From Climacium dendroides (lineage: Eukaryota > Streptophyta > Bryopsida > Hypnales > Climaciaceae), in NCBI GenBank assembly GCA_950106755.1, contig OX467088.1, positions 29,722,401 to 29,786,400 on the forward strand: a DNA stretch of 64,000 nt, in the 5' to 3' direction. The notes beneath the pieces were generated by a model. That model searched no databases, was not told the origin of the DNA, and was given only the letters and a program-made list of their open reading frames with translations. The position numbers and the translations under genes are program-made. This document shows, piece after piece, positions 14,133-24,834 of this stretch. Each line of letters opens with the position of its first letter. The first letter of the stretch is position 1.

Positions 14133-14271
14133 TCTCACTAGTTTGAAAGTCATTCCTAAATTATTATTCTAAGTTGCACTTCCTAACACATCTTCACATT
14201 GTTGAAAATTAGAACCCATCCCCAATTACAGAATGTAGTCTTCATGTCACTCATCATGAATGAATTTTGGT

Positions 14272-14540
14272 CTAAAAGCACCCATGCTCTAAAAGCAATC
14301 ATGACATAGAGGTACAACTTTCTCCCTTCAATGTACCAACAGTGTATTTCAGGAGATGCTCACTTTTAGTGAGCTCAAAAATTTATAACTAATTCTAGGA
14401 AGGACCAAAAAATGAAATTCCATTTTTCTTCCTACAAGGATTTACCGAAAATTGTTTCTTTTAAGTAGTTCAGCTTCCACCAAAAAGCAATCAGCTCTTA
14501 AATGGCATAAATGGTCGCTTTAAGAGCAGACTACCTTCAC
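14272..14540. repeat. Interspersed repeat, copy without the TTAA insertion
   Basis: This is homologous to 26018-26247 plus 27236-27287: both have AAAGC...CATGCTCTA-type starts, the CACTTTTAGTGA block, the AAAATTGTTT block and end GAGCAGACTACC. Where the 26-27 kb copy carries a 980-bp element between two TTAA tetramers, this copy has a single TTCA. It is therefore a related empty site for that insertion. Confidence 0.75.
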
Positions 14541-14814
14541 ATCTACACATCTTCGATTACAAAATGTAGTATTGATTGATGTAACTCATTTTGAGCAGCT
14601 CAGGTATCAGTCCTTGAATTCTGCACCAGTGCAAGTGAGAAGTACCATACCACAGCTTGAGCACTACAGCATTCCAACACACGTCCCAAACAGGTGAAAT
14701 CACCATCAGGACCTCCCAAGGAAGACCACTCCAAAGAATAATCCCGAGTAACAAAACAATAATACGGACACAGCAGTGAGAAAAGGCTGGAAATTTCATT
14801 CCCCCGCCTGCCGC

Positions 14815-14820
14815 TTTATT
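14815..14820 (-). terminator. Possible AATAAA polyadenylation signal for the DUF761 gene
   Basis: TTTATT on the plus strand reads AATAAA on the minus strand, about 560 nt downstream of the stop of the minus-strand gene at 15379-17631. Plausible position, but a single hexamer in AT-rich DNA. Confidence 0.3.
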
Positions 14821-15378
14821 AATTAATTGGCTATAGTACAGTACAGTGGAGTCACAAAACTATACAATTAGTTCATGCAGACACAGCTGCAGTAGCTGAT
14901 GACTCTACTCATTAATAATGGAGCCCGAATTTCCTGTGGCTTCATCAGCACAACCCCCCCCCCCCAAAAAAAAGAATCTGAATCAGCAATTCAGAACCGA
15001 ACCGAAACATGAAGACTCGACTTCTCCTGCACAATGGAAACTCACACATCCCTCCCGTTGCGAATCTCGCAAATCACGACTCCAGAGGAACAGCAACTCT
15101 CTAACTACAAGAGGCTCTGTCCGTGGAGCACCAGCTCGTATTTCGAGTAAGATAGCTACTCCAATTTCCTCAGGGTAGTGGCTTGGCTTGGTTTGTTTTG
15201 AAGTAAGGTAGCTCCTATAATTTCCTCGGGTAGTAGCTTCACTTCTGTCGTTGCCAAGCCTCCTCTCCATCCCCTTCGGTCCAGAGCCAGCCAACAAAAT
15301 TTTATGAGGAACCTGAATCCCAGGCCCAGGAAAAAAACGCAAAAAAAAGAGAGATGAAAAAAGGATGGATCCCATCCC

Positions 15379-17631
15379 TCAAAGAGCCCGGCGGTGCCGC
15401 TGCAACGACTCCTGTCTCTGCAATCTCATCTGCTCCCTGAAATTCTTCAGAAACGCTTCGACACGCTGGTCCACATCGTCCTCTTCCCCCAGACCCTGCG
15501 TTTCCAAAGCCTCCTCCAGCTTGTCGTCATCCACAATCATCACTTCACGGGGCCGCCGTGCAGGCATCGACGCCTGCTTCGTCAAGGTCGAACCAGTTGA
15601 TGTGGAGTTCTTCTTCACTCCTTTGGGAAGCTCCACAGGCTCCACAGGCTCCACCGGTTCTGAGGGTGTCTTCGGAGTGGTACCAACTGGTCCAGGAGGC
15701 TCCTTGGAAGTCCGTGGTGCAAAAGTGGAAGTTCTTCGCACGAAGTCCGCGTAGCTTCTAGACGAGGAGCTGGCCAATGTACGCCTCCCACTCGCAAGCC
15801 TCGGCGGAGTCCGTGGGGGCAGAACAGAAGGACGCGTCGTTATAGGGTCCTGAGGAGAATTCGTGGTGACAGATCCAGGAGGTGTAATTTTCTGCACTGG
15901 TGTGGGCACTGGGGGAGGCTTTCCTGTCGCATTGGTACTGGAAGTAGATCTCTGAACGGGAGAGGGGGAGGGAGAGGGGGAAGGAGAGGGGGAGGGAGAG
16001 AGGGAGGGAGAGGGAGCGGGAGGCAGTTGGGGTGCAGGGGGGGGTGATGGCTCAGGCTCATCATCTTCGTAGCTGCTGCTTTCGTGTGGGTCGTGGTCGA
16101 CATCTGGTCTCAGTTGTTGGACTGGGGGCTCCACTTCCTCGGTCTCGGATTCGACGTATTCGTGTTCGAAATCTTCTTCTCCGTCGGCAGGAGGAATCAG
16201 GTCCGACACTGGCTCGTATCGAGCTTCGTCTTCCGATTCCGATGATCGAGTTTCGTCATCGACATGGTCATGCCGGATTGGGCTTTCGACATGCGGTGGA
16301 TCGTATCGGCGACTTTCGACATAGTCGGGGCTGTCGTCCTCGTGCTGTCCATGTCGCTGGTACATGTCCTCTTCGGTCTCGAATCTGCTGTCCTGCTCTT
16401 GGGATTCATACCCTTCTTCTTCCACTTCCGGGTAGATCTCCTGCCCATGGGGAGGGACATACCGCTCTTCCGCTTCGGGATACCTTTCCTGCCCATGGGA
16501 GGGCACATACCGCTCTTCCGCTTCGGGATACCTTTCCTGCCCATGGGAGGGCACATACCGCTCTTCCGCTTCGGGGTACCTTTCCTGCCCATGGGAGGGA
16601 ACATACCGCTCTTCCGCTTCGGGGTACCTTTCCTGCCCATGGGAGGGCACATACCGCTCTTCCGCTTCGGGATACCTTTCCTGCCCATGGGAGGGCACAT
16701 ACCGCTCTTCCGCTTCGGGATACCTTTCCTGCCCTTGGGGTGGCACATACCGCTCTTCCGCTTCGGGATACATTTCCTGCACTTGGGGCACATACATTTC
16801 TTCCGCTTGGGGATTCACAAACCTCTCGGGCGAGAATCTTTCTTCCACCCGGCTAGACCCAAATCTGTCCTCGCCTTTGGACGCTACGAACCTCTCGGGC
16901 GAGAATCTCTCCTCCAGTCGGGGGGACCCAAATCTGTCCTCAACCCGGGACCCAAATCTGTCACCGACAAACCTGTCGTCCATGACGAACCTCTCCCCGC
17001 CATTCAATTCAAAATGCCTGGGTCCGAGGGCTTCCATCTCCTTGGATTCTGGCGGAGGACCCAAGGCAGGGTAGTAGACAGGCACCAGGACGGACGTCGG
17101 CTGCGCCGCGACGCGCCCCATGAGGAACGCGGCCGCGGTCGACTGCGACTGCGCGCGGGCCGCCGCGGCCTCGTTAGCAGAGAAGAATACGTCCGGCATG
17201 CGCAAGGGGTCCATTTGGGTGGCCGACACAGGCCCCGGGGTCGTGAGATACCCTGCTGCCGCCTCCGTGAACGTCTTGTGGTTCTGCTCCGGCGTCGTCA
17301 CGCTCCCGGCGTCGGAGCCCCACACCCCGGAGGTGGCCACCAGCACCCCGACGATGAGCACCACGAAGCAGATGGACGGCGTGCACCAGTCCTGCAGAAG
17401 CTCCAGCACGGGGAGGAGCGACTCCGGCGCAGGGACGCGCGTCACTACCACTGGGAGGGCCGCGAGAGTGAGGGTGAACACGCCCAGCAGGACGCTCTCC
17501 GCCAGGGCCCGACCCGGCAAACTTTTCTGGGGTCTGGTTGCCATGGTCTCCACCTTTAACCCTTGCAAGCCTTTCCCAAAAGCCGACGAAAGGTCATGGG
17601 ACACCTTCGCCGGCGAGACCCCAAACGCCAT
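15379..17631 (-). CDS. DUF4408/DUF761 plant membrane protein with 16-aa repeats
   Basis: Single-exon gene of 750 codons. Two hydrophobic segments near residues 43-64 and 83-101 match the N-terminal DUF4408 layout. The C-terminus (DQRVEAFLKNFREQMRLQRQ and onward) is the DUF761 motif of plant cotton-fibre-type proteins. Between them lies a long hydrophilic, probably disordered region: RFGS/ERF repeats, seven copies of a 16-residue unit with core YPEAEERYVP, an acidic stretch, an SPSPSP run and a Ser/Thr/Pro-rich stretch. The first ATG gives 750 aa; an internal ATG at 17544 (residue 30), just before the first membrane segment, is an alternative start. The biochemical function of the family is not established. 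Base composition is much more GC-rich than the flanks. Family assignment is by motif recognition only. Confidence 0.85.
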   Translation of the reverse strand: MAFGVSPAKVSHDLSSAFGKGLQGLKVETMATRPQKSLPGRALAESVLLGVFTLTLAALPVVVTRVPAPESLLPVLELLQDWCTPSICFVVLIVGVLVATSGVWGSDAGSVTTPEQNHKTFTEAAAGYLTTPGPVSATQMDPLRMPDVFFSANEAAAARAQSQSTAAAFLMGRVAAQPTSVLVPVYYPALGPPPESKEMEALGPRHFELNGGERFVMDDRFVGDRFGSRVEDRFGSPRLEERFSPERFVASKGEDRFGSSRVEERFSPERFVNPQAEEMYVPQVQEMYPEAEERYVPPQGQERYPEAEERYVPSHGQERYPEAEERYVPSHGQERYPEAEERYVPSHGQERYPEAEERYVPSHGQERYPEAEERYVPSHGQERYPEAEERYVPPHGQEIYPEVEEEGYESQEQDSRFETEEDMYQRHGQHEDDSPDYVESRRYDPPHVESPIRHDHVDDETRSSESEDEARYEPVSDLIPPADGEEDFEHEYVESETEEVEPPVQQLRPDVDHDPHESSSYEDDEPEPSPPPAPQLPPAPSPSLSPSPSPSPSPSPSPVQRSTSSTNATGKPPPVPTPVQKITPPGSVTTNSPQDPITTRPSVLPPRTPPRLASGRRTLASSSSRSYADFVRRTSTFAPRTSKEPPGPVGTTPKTPSEPVEPVEPVELPKGVKKNSTSTGSTLTKQASMPARRPREVMIVDDDKLEEALETQGLGEEDDVDQRVEAFLKNFREQMRLQRQESLQRHRRAL
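16437..16790 (-). repeat. 48-bp coding minisatellite, about seven units
   Basis: A 48-bp unit (plus strand core CTCTTCCGCTTCGGG) recurs every 48 bp from about 16464 to 16752 inside the DUF761 gene. Each unit encodes QERYPEAEERYVP plus SHG or PHG. The inner five protein units are identical, which suggests recent expansion or homogenisation. Because the unit is a multiple of three and lacks stops in several frames, it opens long false frames on the plus strand. Confidence 0.95.
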
Positions 17632-18900
17632 AGAGGCTCCTGCCGATCCTACACCACAAGGGAACGAATGGAATGATTGGAAACACCCCCAAATAGTAGG
17701 ACCACTTCAGAACCCGGCCACTTCCTTACAGGATCATCAGAACTACTGCAGGAGGCCAATGCATACTCTGCGAAAGGGCCGTCCAAGACCCAGCGATCCA
17801 CAGGCTCACACTCAAAAACAAAACTCCCAACCTTGATTCAAAAACCAAAAAACGACAAGAGCTACGCGCAACAAGGACCTTAACTTACTAGGGCGCTCCA
17901 TTCTCTTGGCACGAGAAGAAGCACGCGCAAATCAACAAGGAGAACAACTGACCTGCGCACAATCCGTGGCCAACCCAAGACACCAAAACCTCGGGATCAA
18001 CCAGATGTTGACGTCGTCCCCCAACGCCCGCCCTCGCCCGAAACCTTAAACTCGGCAAACGTCCAAACAACCCTCTCTCACCTTCCAGCTACGTCCATCG
18101 AAGCCTCGGAAGCACTTTACAGACAGAAACAAGCCCACGCACACACGCACAGTTGAGTCGTCCCCCCACAACAAACCTATCCCATCGCTCTCACTCGCAC
18201 ACACCACAGTCGCCACGGCAATTTACCGCTGCCGACACCGACGCCCGGCCACAACTGCTCAAGCTGCTCAAGCTTCCACCTTTGCAGTCAGGATCCCGCC
18301 CTGGCGGAATGTGGAAGCTCCTGCGACCCTACCCCAGCTGCACATGATCCCAGCAGCACCCAAAGAGCCAGAGGCGACAACAGGCCGCCTTTCGAGCAAT
18401 GATGGCGCGATCAGGAAGAAGGGTGGTTGCTCTTTCTGTATAAGTTAGGAGGTGTGAATCTTCTCCTGTCTTCTGCAAAGGGAGGAGCTGACTGATTGAG
18501 GAGAATTGATCAATCTTACAAGTCGGACGGACAGGGTGATGATGATGATGGCGACGAGGTGGAGGAGGCTCAAACTGAAAGCCAGGAGTGGGGGAGGTGG
18601 TAAAAAACAAAGACAGCCACGCTGGATCACTCGCTGGCTATGGCGACGACTGGTGGACGGCTCTGCAACCGACGATGGCTAGCTGTGATGACAGAGATGC
18701 CTGGAGGAGACGACGGGTGGGCGGGCCTTTCCCCGGGCGGGAGAACGACCTCAGGGGGGCGACCCCGAAGAATCCCCGGGTGATTTCAAGTTCCAACGGA
18801 GACGCTCCCACCAAGGAGAACGAACAGGCGGACGTAGGTCTTTTCGTTCGTCCGTCCGTCCGTCGACCGTTTGTTTGGCAGTTCGAAACGTGGCTGTGAC
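17632..18900 (-). promoter_or_regulatory. GC-rich 5' flank of the DUF761 gene
   Basis: No convincing coding sequence is seen, but composition stays GC-rich for about 1.2 kb upstream of the minus-strand gene, then drops sharply to AT-rich at about 18900. It includes a (CCGT)n run near 18849-18865 and CCCCGGGCGGGAGAACGA at about 18733-18750, which closely resembles a sequence in the INCENP promoter. It probably holds the 5' UTR and core promoter. The limits are inferred from composition. Confidence 0.4.
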
Positions 18901-19488
18901 GACTTGAGCACTTTGAAAATTTGAAAATTACTAACTTACCACGGTGGAGTGAAGTGAGTCCAATGGCAATTGGTCAGCAATATTAATAAAGTGGTGGGTT
19001 TTTTTTATTACTGGCTAGAATTGTGGTAAGTGGGGTGGCTGGGGTCACTTCCTTCCTTTTCTTTTTTAATATGTTCTTACTAATTTTACCTACAGTACTA
19101 ATTAAAGTTTTTCGTTGACTGGGTTGACCTTGTCCTGAGTGAAGTATTGAATTAGTATATGTGGGCTTTTGTAGTTAAAAAGCATGGAAGACGAATATGC
19201 TGAGTGCCGCTTTCTCGGTGCACTGATAATGTCATATTGTTAATATAATTTTCTGCCAACAGTAACTACTAATTATATCACCAAGGTAAAACAGCCCATT
19301 GTGGTCAGAATTAGGAGTTTGACCTCTTGTTGTTGCTGAAATTTTTTAATTTCTTTTCCACATCATTACAAGTGTGAGAAACAGGAAGAGCAATTGAAGT
19401 CATGTTTTTTTGAAAAAGTATGAATTTGCTATGAATTTTTGAAGTGCTCAATGCATCATGGCCCAAAAGAGTCTATAGACTATCTTAA

Positions 19489-20815
19489 CCCCAAAGTGAC
19501 ATTCGATATCTAGGGTTCAAAACATCATTGCTTTTGAAGTTCTATAGGTCTAGATATCTTCAAATCATACAAATCTCAACTGTACAATGTTGTAGTGTAT
19601 ATGTTTTAGATTATATGTACAAAATTTGAAGTCATTTGGCCATATAGATTGCAAGATTATAATGTTTTAGTGTCAAAAATAGATGATGAAATTTTCCCAA
19701 AAACACATTTGGAGGTGAAATTTGTTTTCTAAACCTACTCAAATGAAAAAACTTTACACTACGAACTGATTCAAAACTAGTATACAAACACATTGGTGAA
19801 TTTTTTTTTCATTCAATCGACTCATTGTGTCTAAAAAACAACTTTGAAATGTCAAAAAACAACAAGAAAAATTACAAAAAACACATCTAAGGCTGACATC
19901 ACAAAGTTTAGACCCTACGATTTAGCAACAATTATCGTGCGGTTATCATTGTTTCATGGGTTCATACCATAATCGCATTGACTTAGTGTATTTTTACACA
20001 TTGAATCAGTGCGAAAACAATGAATATCAATAGCATACGATTCATGTATTTTAACTATATGATTGTTGTGCAGTTTTGGCACAACAATTGTATAGTTAAA
20101 ATACATAAACTGTACGCTATTGATATTCATTGTTTTCGCACTGATTTCGTGCATAAAAATACACTAAGTCAATGCGATTATGGTACAAACCCATGAAACA
20201 ACAATAACTGCACGATAATTGTTAACAATCCGTCTATCTTTAAGTTTGAGATGGAACCTACTACTACTAGAATGCTTCTCACTCACTCATTACTTCTTGG
20301 ATTGACATGAGATTTTTGCCTCACAAACTTGACTAGTATGCACAATTTTTTCAAAAAAAATGATTGAAAATGGACTTTGTACAAAGAAGAAATAGGCCAC
20401 CAAAGTTCACTCTACTTCCAAAATGCCAGGATGTTGAACTTCGAATTGCTCCCAAACATTCACAACAACTTGGATTGACATGAAAATTTTACCACAATAA
20501 CTAAACTTCAAGGGGAACAAAATCCAACAAATTTTATTGAAAATGAATGTTTTACGAAAGAGATCCAAGCCCCCAAAGTTGCAGCCCTAAATGCAGTTTG
20601 GTGAACTCAAATTGAAGTTGTGAACTTCAATTGGCCCCCCAAAACTCAATACATCTTGGATTGATCTAAAATATTTGCCACACAAACTAGAGGGGAGAAC
20701 ACAACTTTCTCAACAAGTTTTATTGAATTTGGACCTTGGTTACAAAAGTTACAACACTTTGAACTGGACTTCAAATTGTGCGAGGACACTTTCTGTCCTC
20801 TTTGTCATTTTGGGG
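19489..20815. mobile_element. TTAA-target TIR element E, 1327 bp
   Basis: Flanked by TTAA at 19485-19488 and 20816-20819. Ends are CCCCAAAGTGACA and the reverse complement CCCCAAAATGACA. It is homologous along its length, in opposite orientation, to element D (26252-27231), but is longer because a fold-back element is inserted at 19897-20252. It holds three diverged internal units of about 175 bp, each starting near CTTGGATTGA (20296, 20469, 20655). A 19-nt palindrome (20782-20800) lies 15 nt from the right tip. Related copies of the host element at 38.4 kb and 44.2 kb lack it. Non-coding. Confidence 0.85.
19897..20252. mobile_element. Fold-back element inside element E
   Basis: Two arms of about 150-170 bp are roughly 90% reverse-complementary around a short loop near 20075, for example ACAATGAATATCAATAGC on the left against GCTATTGATATTCATTGT on the right. 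The sister element D is uninterrupted at this point (GGCTGA followed directly by ACCTAC), so the segment is an insertion. Tips read CATCACAAAG and, reverse complemented, CATCTCAAAC. The apparent target duplication is only GA. Its transcript would form a long hairpin. Confidence 0.85.
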
Positions 20816-21831
20816 TTAATACCAACAAAATTTGAATCCATCATGCTCATTTTATTCACCTAAAGCATTCATTGTATTTTCAAACCTAAAGCCTAAAAAG
20901 TCAATTTTTACAATGAATTCACACTAAAAAGTTGGAAGTTCCTAATGAAGTCACTAATTGTTCTATTTTTGTCACATAAAACATGCATTGTAGTCAAAAT
21001 TTCACATACTGAAAAACCCCATGATGGGGGCGGGGATGGAGGCATTCCTTAGGTATCTACTATGGGTCATCTAACCACAATGGGCTATTCTACCTTATAT
21101 ATATGGACTTTCTTGCAATGGGACACTTAAACATTGGAGAGTGGGGGAGTAGTAGTTAAACATTGGAAGTGCCCTCATAACAATCTCTCATTTAAAAGTT
21201 AAAAAATAATAATTTATTTTTTAAAAATTAAATACATAGGATAAAATTATTTAATAACATTTAATAATATGCGCAATCACTACCTTCACTCTACAATAGA
21301 TGATGTAGAATATTCTACACCCAACAATACTTCATTAATATTTAAGTGGTCAATTAGAGGCTGAATGAGATGAGCATAGTGAGGTATGAAGAAAAGACAA
21401 TGGATATGAAGGCATAGAAGTAGAAATGAAAGCAAAAGTAAAAAAACTGAAGTAAAAAATGAAATAAATCAAGCCCCTATGACATTTCAAATCTATTTGA
21501 ACAACTTTCACTCTCAAATTGTTAATAACTTCTGATAGAAGCATCCAAAATCATCAAAATAAGCAATTCAATATAAGTAGTTGGAGGTAATTTTTTCCTA
21601 AAATAATATTTTTATAATAATAGCAATTGAAAATCATGAATTTAAAAAAATAGGCTTTTCAAATACAGCATGCAAAGTGGAAGCAATCATGTAGGTGGAT
21701 TTAAAACCAAAATCTCAAAAAAAAACTGCAGTCAACCAGTCACCGTTATGTATGGGGACAATTTAATGACACTTTTAAAGGACACTTTAATGGAAGTCCA
21801 GAGACAGTTTAATGGAAATTTAAGGTACATG

Positions 21832-22102
21832 AACAAGAATGGGTGTTTTCACCTTGTCTCTAGTTCAAATCAAGTAATTCGGTCACTTGTGATCACTATT
21901 CATGATAGAACGTACAACTTCTCTACCAAGATGTACATATGGTCAAAAAGTTAATACTCTTGAGGTGTCAACTATTAGATTTAAGAACAAAAATGGGTGT
22001 TTTCACCTTATCTCTAGTTCAAATCAAATAATTGCTACTTGTAATCACTATTCATGATAGAGTGTACAACTTCTCTACCAAAATGTAGATATGATTAAAA
22101 AG
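21832..22102. repeat. 152-bp tandem duplication, second copy holding a TTAA insertion
   Basis: Unit 1 (from 21832) and unit 2 (from 21984) are in register at 152 bp and share GGGTGTTTTCACCTT, AATCACTATTCATGATAGA-like and ACAACTTCTCTACCA blocks. TTAA at 21951-21954 in unit 1 corresponds exactly to TTAA at 22103-22106 in unit 2, where element A begins. Unit 1 is therefore an empty-site reference. Confidence 0.85.
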
Positions 22103-22106
22103 TTAA

Positions 22107-23021
22107 CCCCTAAAGGACCATTGTCCCTTCCAGGACAAATTAGATTTTGGGCAAGTATCTACAGGCTGAAATTTTGTCATGGTTTTTTGAAATTTTTTCT
22201 GAAGATAGAAAAATTGATGAGCTTCATGGAAATATAATTTTTTTTTCAATTGATGCCTGGGAACGAAAGTTATACCCAAATAATCTCAAAACACGGGAGA
22301 GGGGGTAGCAAAAACAATTTCAAAAATTTGAATTTTTTTTTACTAATTTTTTTCTCATAGATTATATTTTGTCTACATGGGAAGCATTTATTCATTCCAT
22401 TTGGATTTGTTATGAGAAAGTTATAGACAATCTTGTTTTTCGGGCAGTTAAAGCATCTTCTTGAAAAAATAACTTATAGAATTCATTTCTGAATGCAATT
22501 TTTACAATTTTTCTGAAAAACTTTTTTTTCATGATTTTGTTTGCTTGCTAGAACAATCTCACCATTGGGATTAATGCATTTTAATTCCATCTTAAAGATA
22601 TTAATAATTTAGAATTTCTTTCTTTCTTATACCTACTTCTACTTAATAATTTTTTTAAGCATGAAAATTAAGTGTTTTTTTGAATTTTTTTTTCTAGACT
22701 CTCAACTCAATTTCCCATGATAAGGATTTAGAACTCAAAACTCTGTAGTGCCAAAAATTTAAGTTAAAAAAGTTCAAAGTCAAATAATCCAGTCTCGCAA
22801 GGTGCTAAAAAAATTATTTTTTTCACTTTAAACGCAAATATCTTTTAATCTATATGGTCAAAAAATTTGAAATTTTTTCCACACATTTTCATACTATTAA
22901 GGTATAAGATCCTATAGTTGGATGTGCAAAATAAATAATTTTCAAATTTGTTTACTCTTTGCTATAGAAATTGCAGTTTTGAGTGTTTTTTGGCAAAAAT
23001 AAGGCCTTGGTCCTTTAGGAG
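22107..23021. mobile_element. TTAA-target TIR element A, 915 bp
   Basis: Flanked by TTAA at 22103-22106 and 23022-23025. Left end CCCCTAAAGGACCA, right end reverse complement CTCCTAAAGGACCA. A palindrome TTGTCC...GGACAA sits at 22121-22138 near the left tip and AAGGCCTT at 23001-23008 near the right tip. It is homologous over its length to element B (24835-25765, inverted) and element C (23657-24563, same orientation). No open frame of useful length. Confidence 0.9.
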
Positions 23022-23656
23022 TTAATCAAGTGAAAACAATTTTTTTTCTTAACTCCCTATCAAATAAGGTTATAGGACTTTTGAATCCTCTTACCTCAAA
23101 CTTTTTTCAGTACAAATTTGATTAAGTTTTTTCTTAAAAATTTAAAAATTGAGTTGAGAGTATAAAAAAAACTTTTAAAAACTGAATCTAGACATAGAAT
23201 GTCCACATTTTTTAGTTTGTATAAATTTTTTTATTTCAAATTACTTAAGAAAAATCACTAGTACGAAACCAAAACGCAACAAATGGAATTGGGTTTCTTG
23301 CAACTCATCCTAAAAAAGGATTTAGATCACTTGCTATAGCATTGTGATATCCATCAACACTAGCATGTAAGCATAGAAATGCAAGCCTACAAGCCTTGAA
23401 TATATGTATCAGTAAATACTCTATAACTTTTGAAGGTGCTTATAGTATAAACACCAATTACATAGGTATTTATAACATTGACTATTAACATAACCATACA
23501 AAAATTCAATATAATAATGTGAACCATACCCAATTGTTTATTTGATTGCATTTAGATAGAGGCTTGCTACTATATGAGCCTAAAACCATGAGCACATGAG
23601 CCTAAAAGACTATATACCTATATTATAGGTGTCTATATCATAGAAACCTTCCATAA

Positions 23657-24563
23657 CCCCTAAAGTACAAAGTCCTATGGAGACTCTTGGGATTTTGGGT
23701 AGGCTTATATGATCTCAATTTTAGACATAATTTTTTGAAACTTATTTTGAAGTTAGGAAATCAAATTAGCTTTTAGGGCATATAATTTTTATTTCAATTG
23801 GATTTCAAGAACAAAAGTTATGCCACCATGAGTCTAAATAGCAACTCAAGGGGCGTCCCAAAAAAAATCACAAAAAGTTAAATTTGTAATGTTTTTAATT
23901 TTTTCTCAAAGATTATATTTTTTCCTACATTTGAAGCTTTGATTCATTCTATTTGGACTAGTAATGAGAAAGTTATAGACAATCTTGTTTTGCAGACAAT
24001 CTACGTATCTTCATGAAAAAATATCTTATAGACTTCATTTTTGAATGCAATTTTAATAATTTTTCAAAAAAAATTGTTAGTTAAGGTTAATTTTTCTTGC
24101 TAAAACAATCTTACCATTAGAATTATTGTGTTTCAATTTCATCTTAGAACTATTAACAGTTTCGTTATCCCTTCAATTTTGAACCTACTTCTACTTAACA
24201 ATTATGAATGATTGAAAATTATGTATTTTTTTGTTGAATCTTTTTTCTTAGATTCTCAAATCAATTTTTCAATATAAAAAGTTAAAAAATCAAAATCAAT
24301 AGTGCAAAAATTTTAAGTTAAAAAGATTCAAAGCCAAAAATTTAGCCAATCAAGGTGTAAAAAGAACTTATTTTTTTCACTTTCAATGCAAATATCTTGT
24401 AATCTACATGGTCAAAGTTTATGAAACTTTTTCCATGCATTTTTATACTAGTTTAGTACAAGATCTTGAGTTAGATATGTAAAAAAATCAAATTTTTACT
24501 CTTTGCAATAGAAATGGTAGTTTTGAGTAGGTTTTGATGGAAAAGGCCTTGGGACTTTAGGGG
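23657..24563. mobile_element. Diverged family member C, 907 bp, flanked by ATAA
   Basis: Starts CCCCTAAAGTACAAAGTCC and ends GGGACTTTAGGGG, colinear with element A throughout (shared blocks such as GAACCTACTTCTACTTAA and TTGCAATAGAAATGGTAG). The flanking tetramer is ATAA on both sides (23653-23656 and 24564-24567) rather than TTAA. AAGGCCTT is kept at 24543-24550. It is the oldest-looking of the three full copies here. Confidence 0.85.
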
Positions 24564-24834
24564 ATAATTATTATAGTGTAATTATAATATAAGTACCTAT
24601 ATTATAGGTGTTTATAGTATAATTACCTTTAATGGTTGAAGCATATTTGCTTATATATATGCTCAAAGCTCATATGCTAGCACCACTGTATCTAGATATA
24701 GTTACCTTAACCACTTTATCTTCAAGTGGTAGTCTAAATTTTCAAAATTGTGACTAAGATGTATTATAAAATGCAACTTACAAGAAATACCTTATAATTT
24801 GAATACTTGATAGTTGACACCTCGAGAGTATTAA

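Larger units (their letters stand above)
6934..14266. other. Long geneless AT-rich tract
   Basis: After the USP stop there is a short 3' flank, then about 7 kb without a recognisable gene. Open frames are short and interrupted. It contains the tandem repeats listed separately (7517-7628, 14067-14132) and a 17-bp duplication at 7642-7675. A stretch near 10900-11450 can be read with several stops and frame breaks as something faintly like a retroelement gag region; this is too weak to call. No tRNA or rRNA gene was recognised by eye. Confidence 0.5.
19283..21096. mobile_element. AAGGTA-ended TIR element, copy O1 (host of nested insertions)
   Basis: Left end AAGGTAAAACAGCCCATTGT matches the reverse complement of the right end (AAGGTAGAATAGCCCATTGT). 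The internal ends match, in opposite orientation, the element at 36864-38585. The TTAA element at 19489-20815 is inserted within it. No transposase frame is seen. The target duplication is unclear, so the superfamily is not assigned. Confidence 0.75.

Noticed and set aside
14951..14972. C-run followed by A-run as a regulatory element
   Set aside because: A simple homopolymer tract, prone to sequencing error; no supporting context.
16264..17559. 431-codon plus-strand open frame (and 274- and 198-codon frames nearby)
   Set aside because: They are shadows of the minus-strand DUF761 gene: the 48-bp stop-free minisatellite keeps several frames open and the translation is a monotonous repeat.
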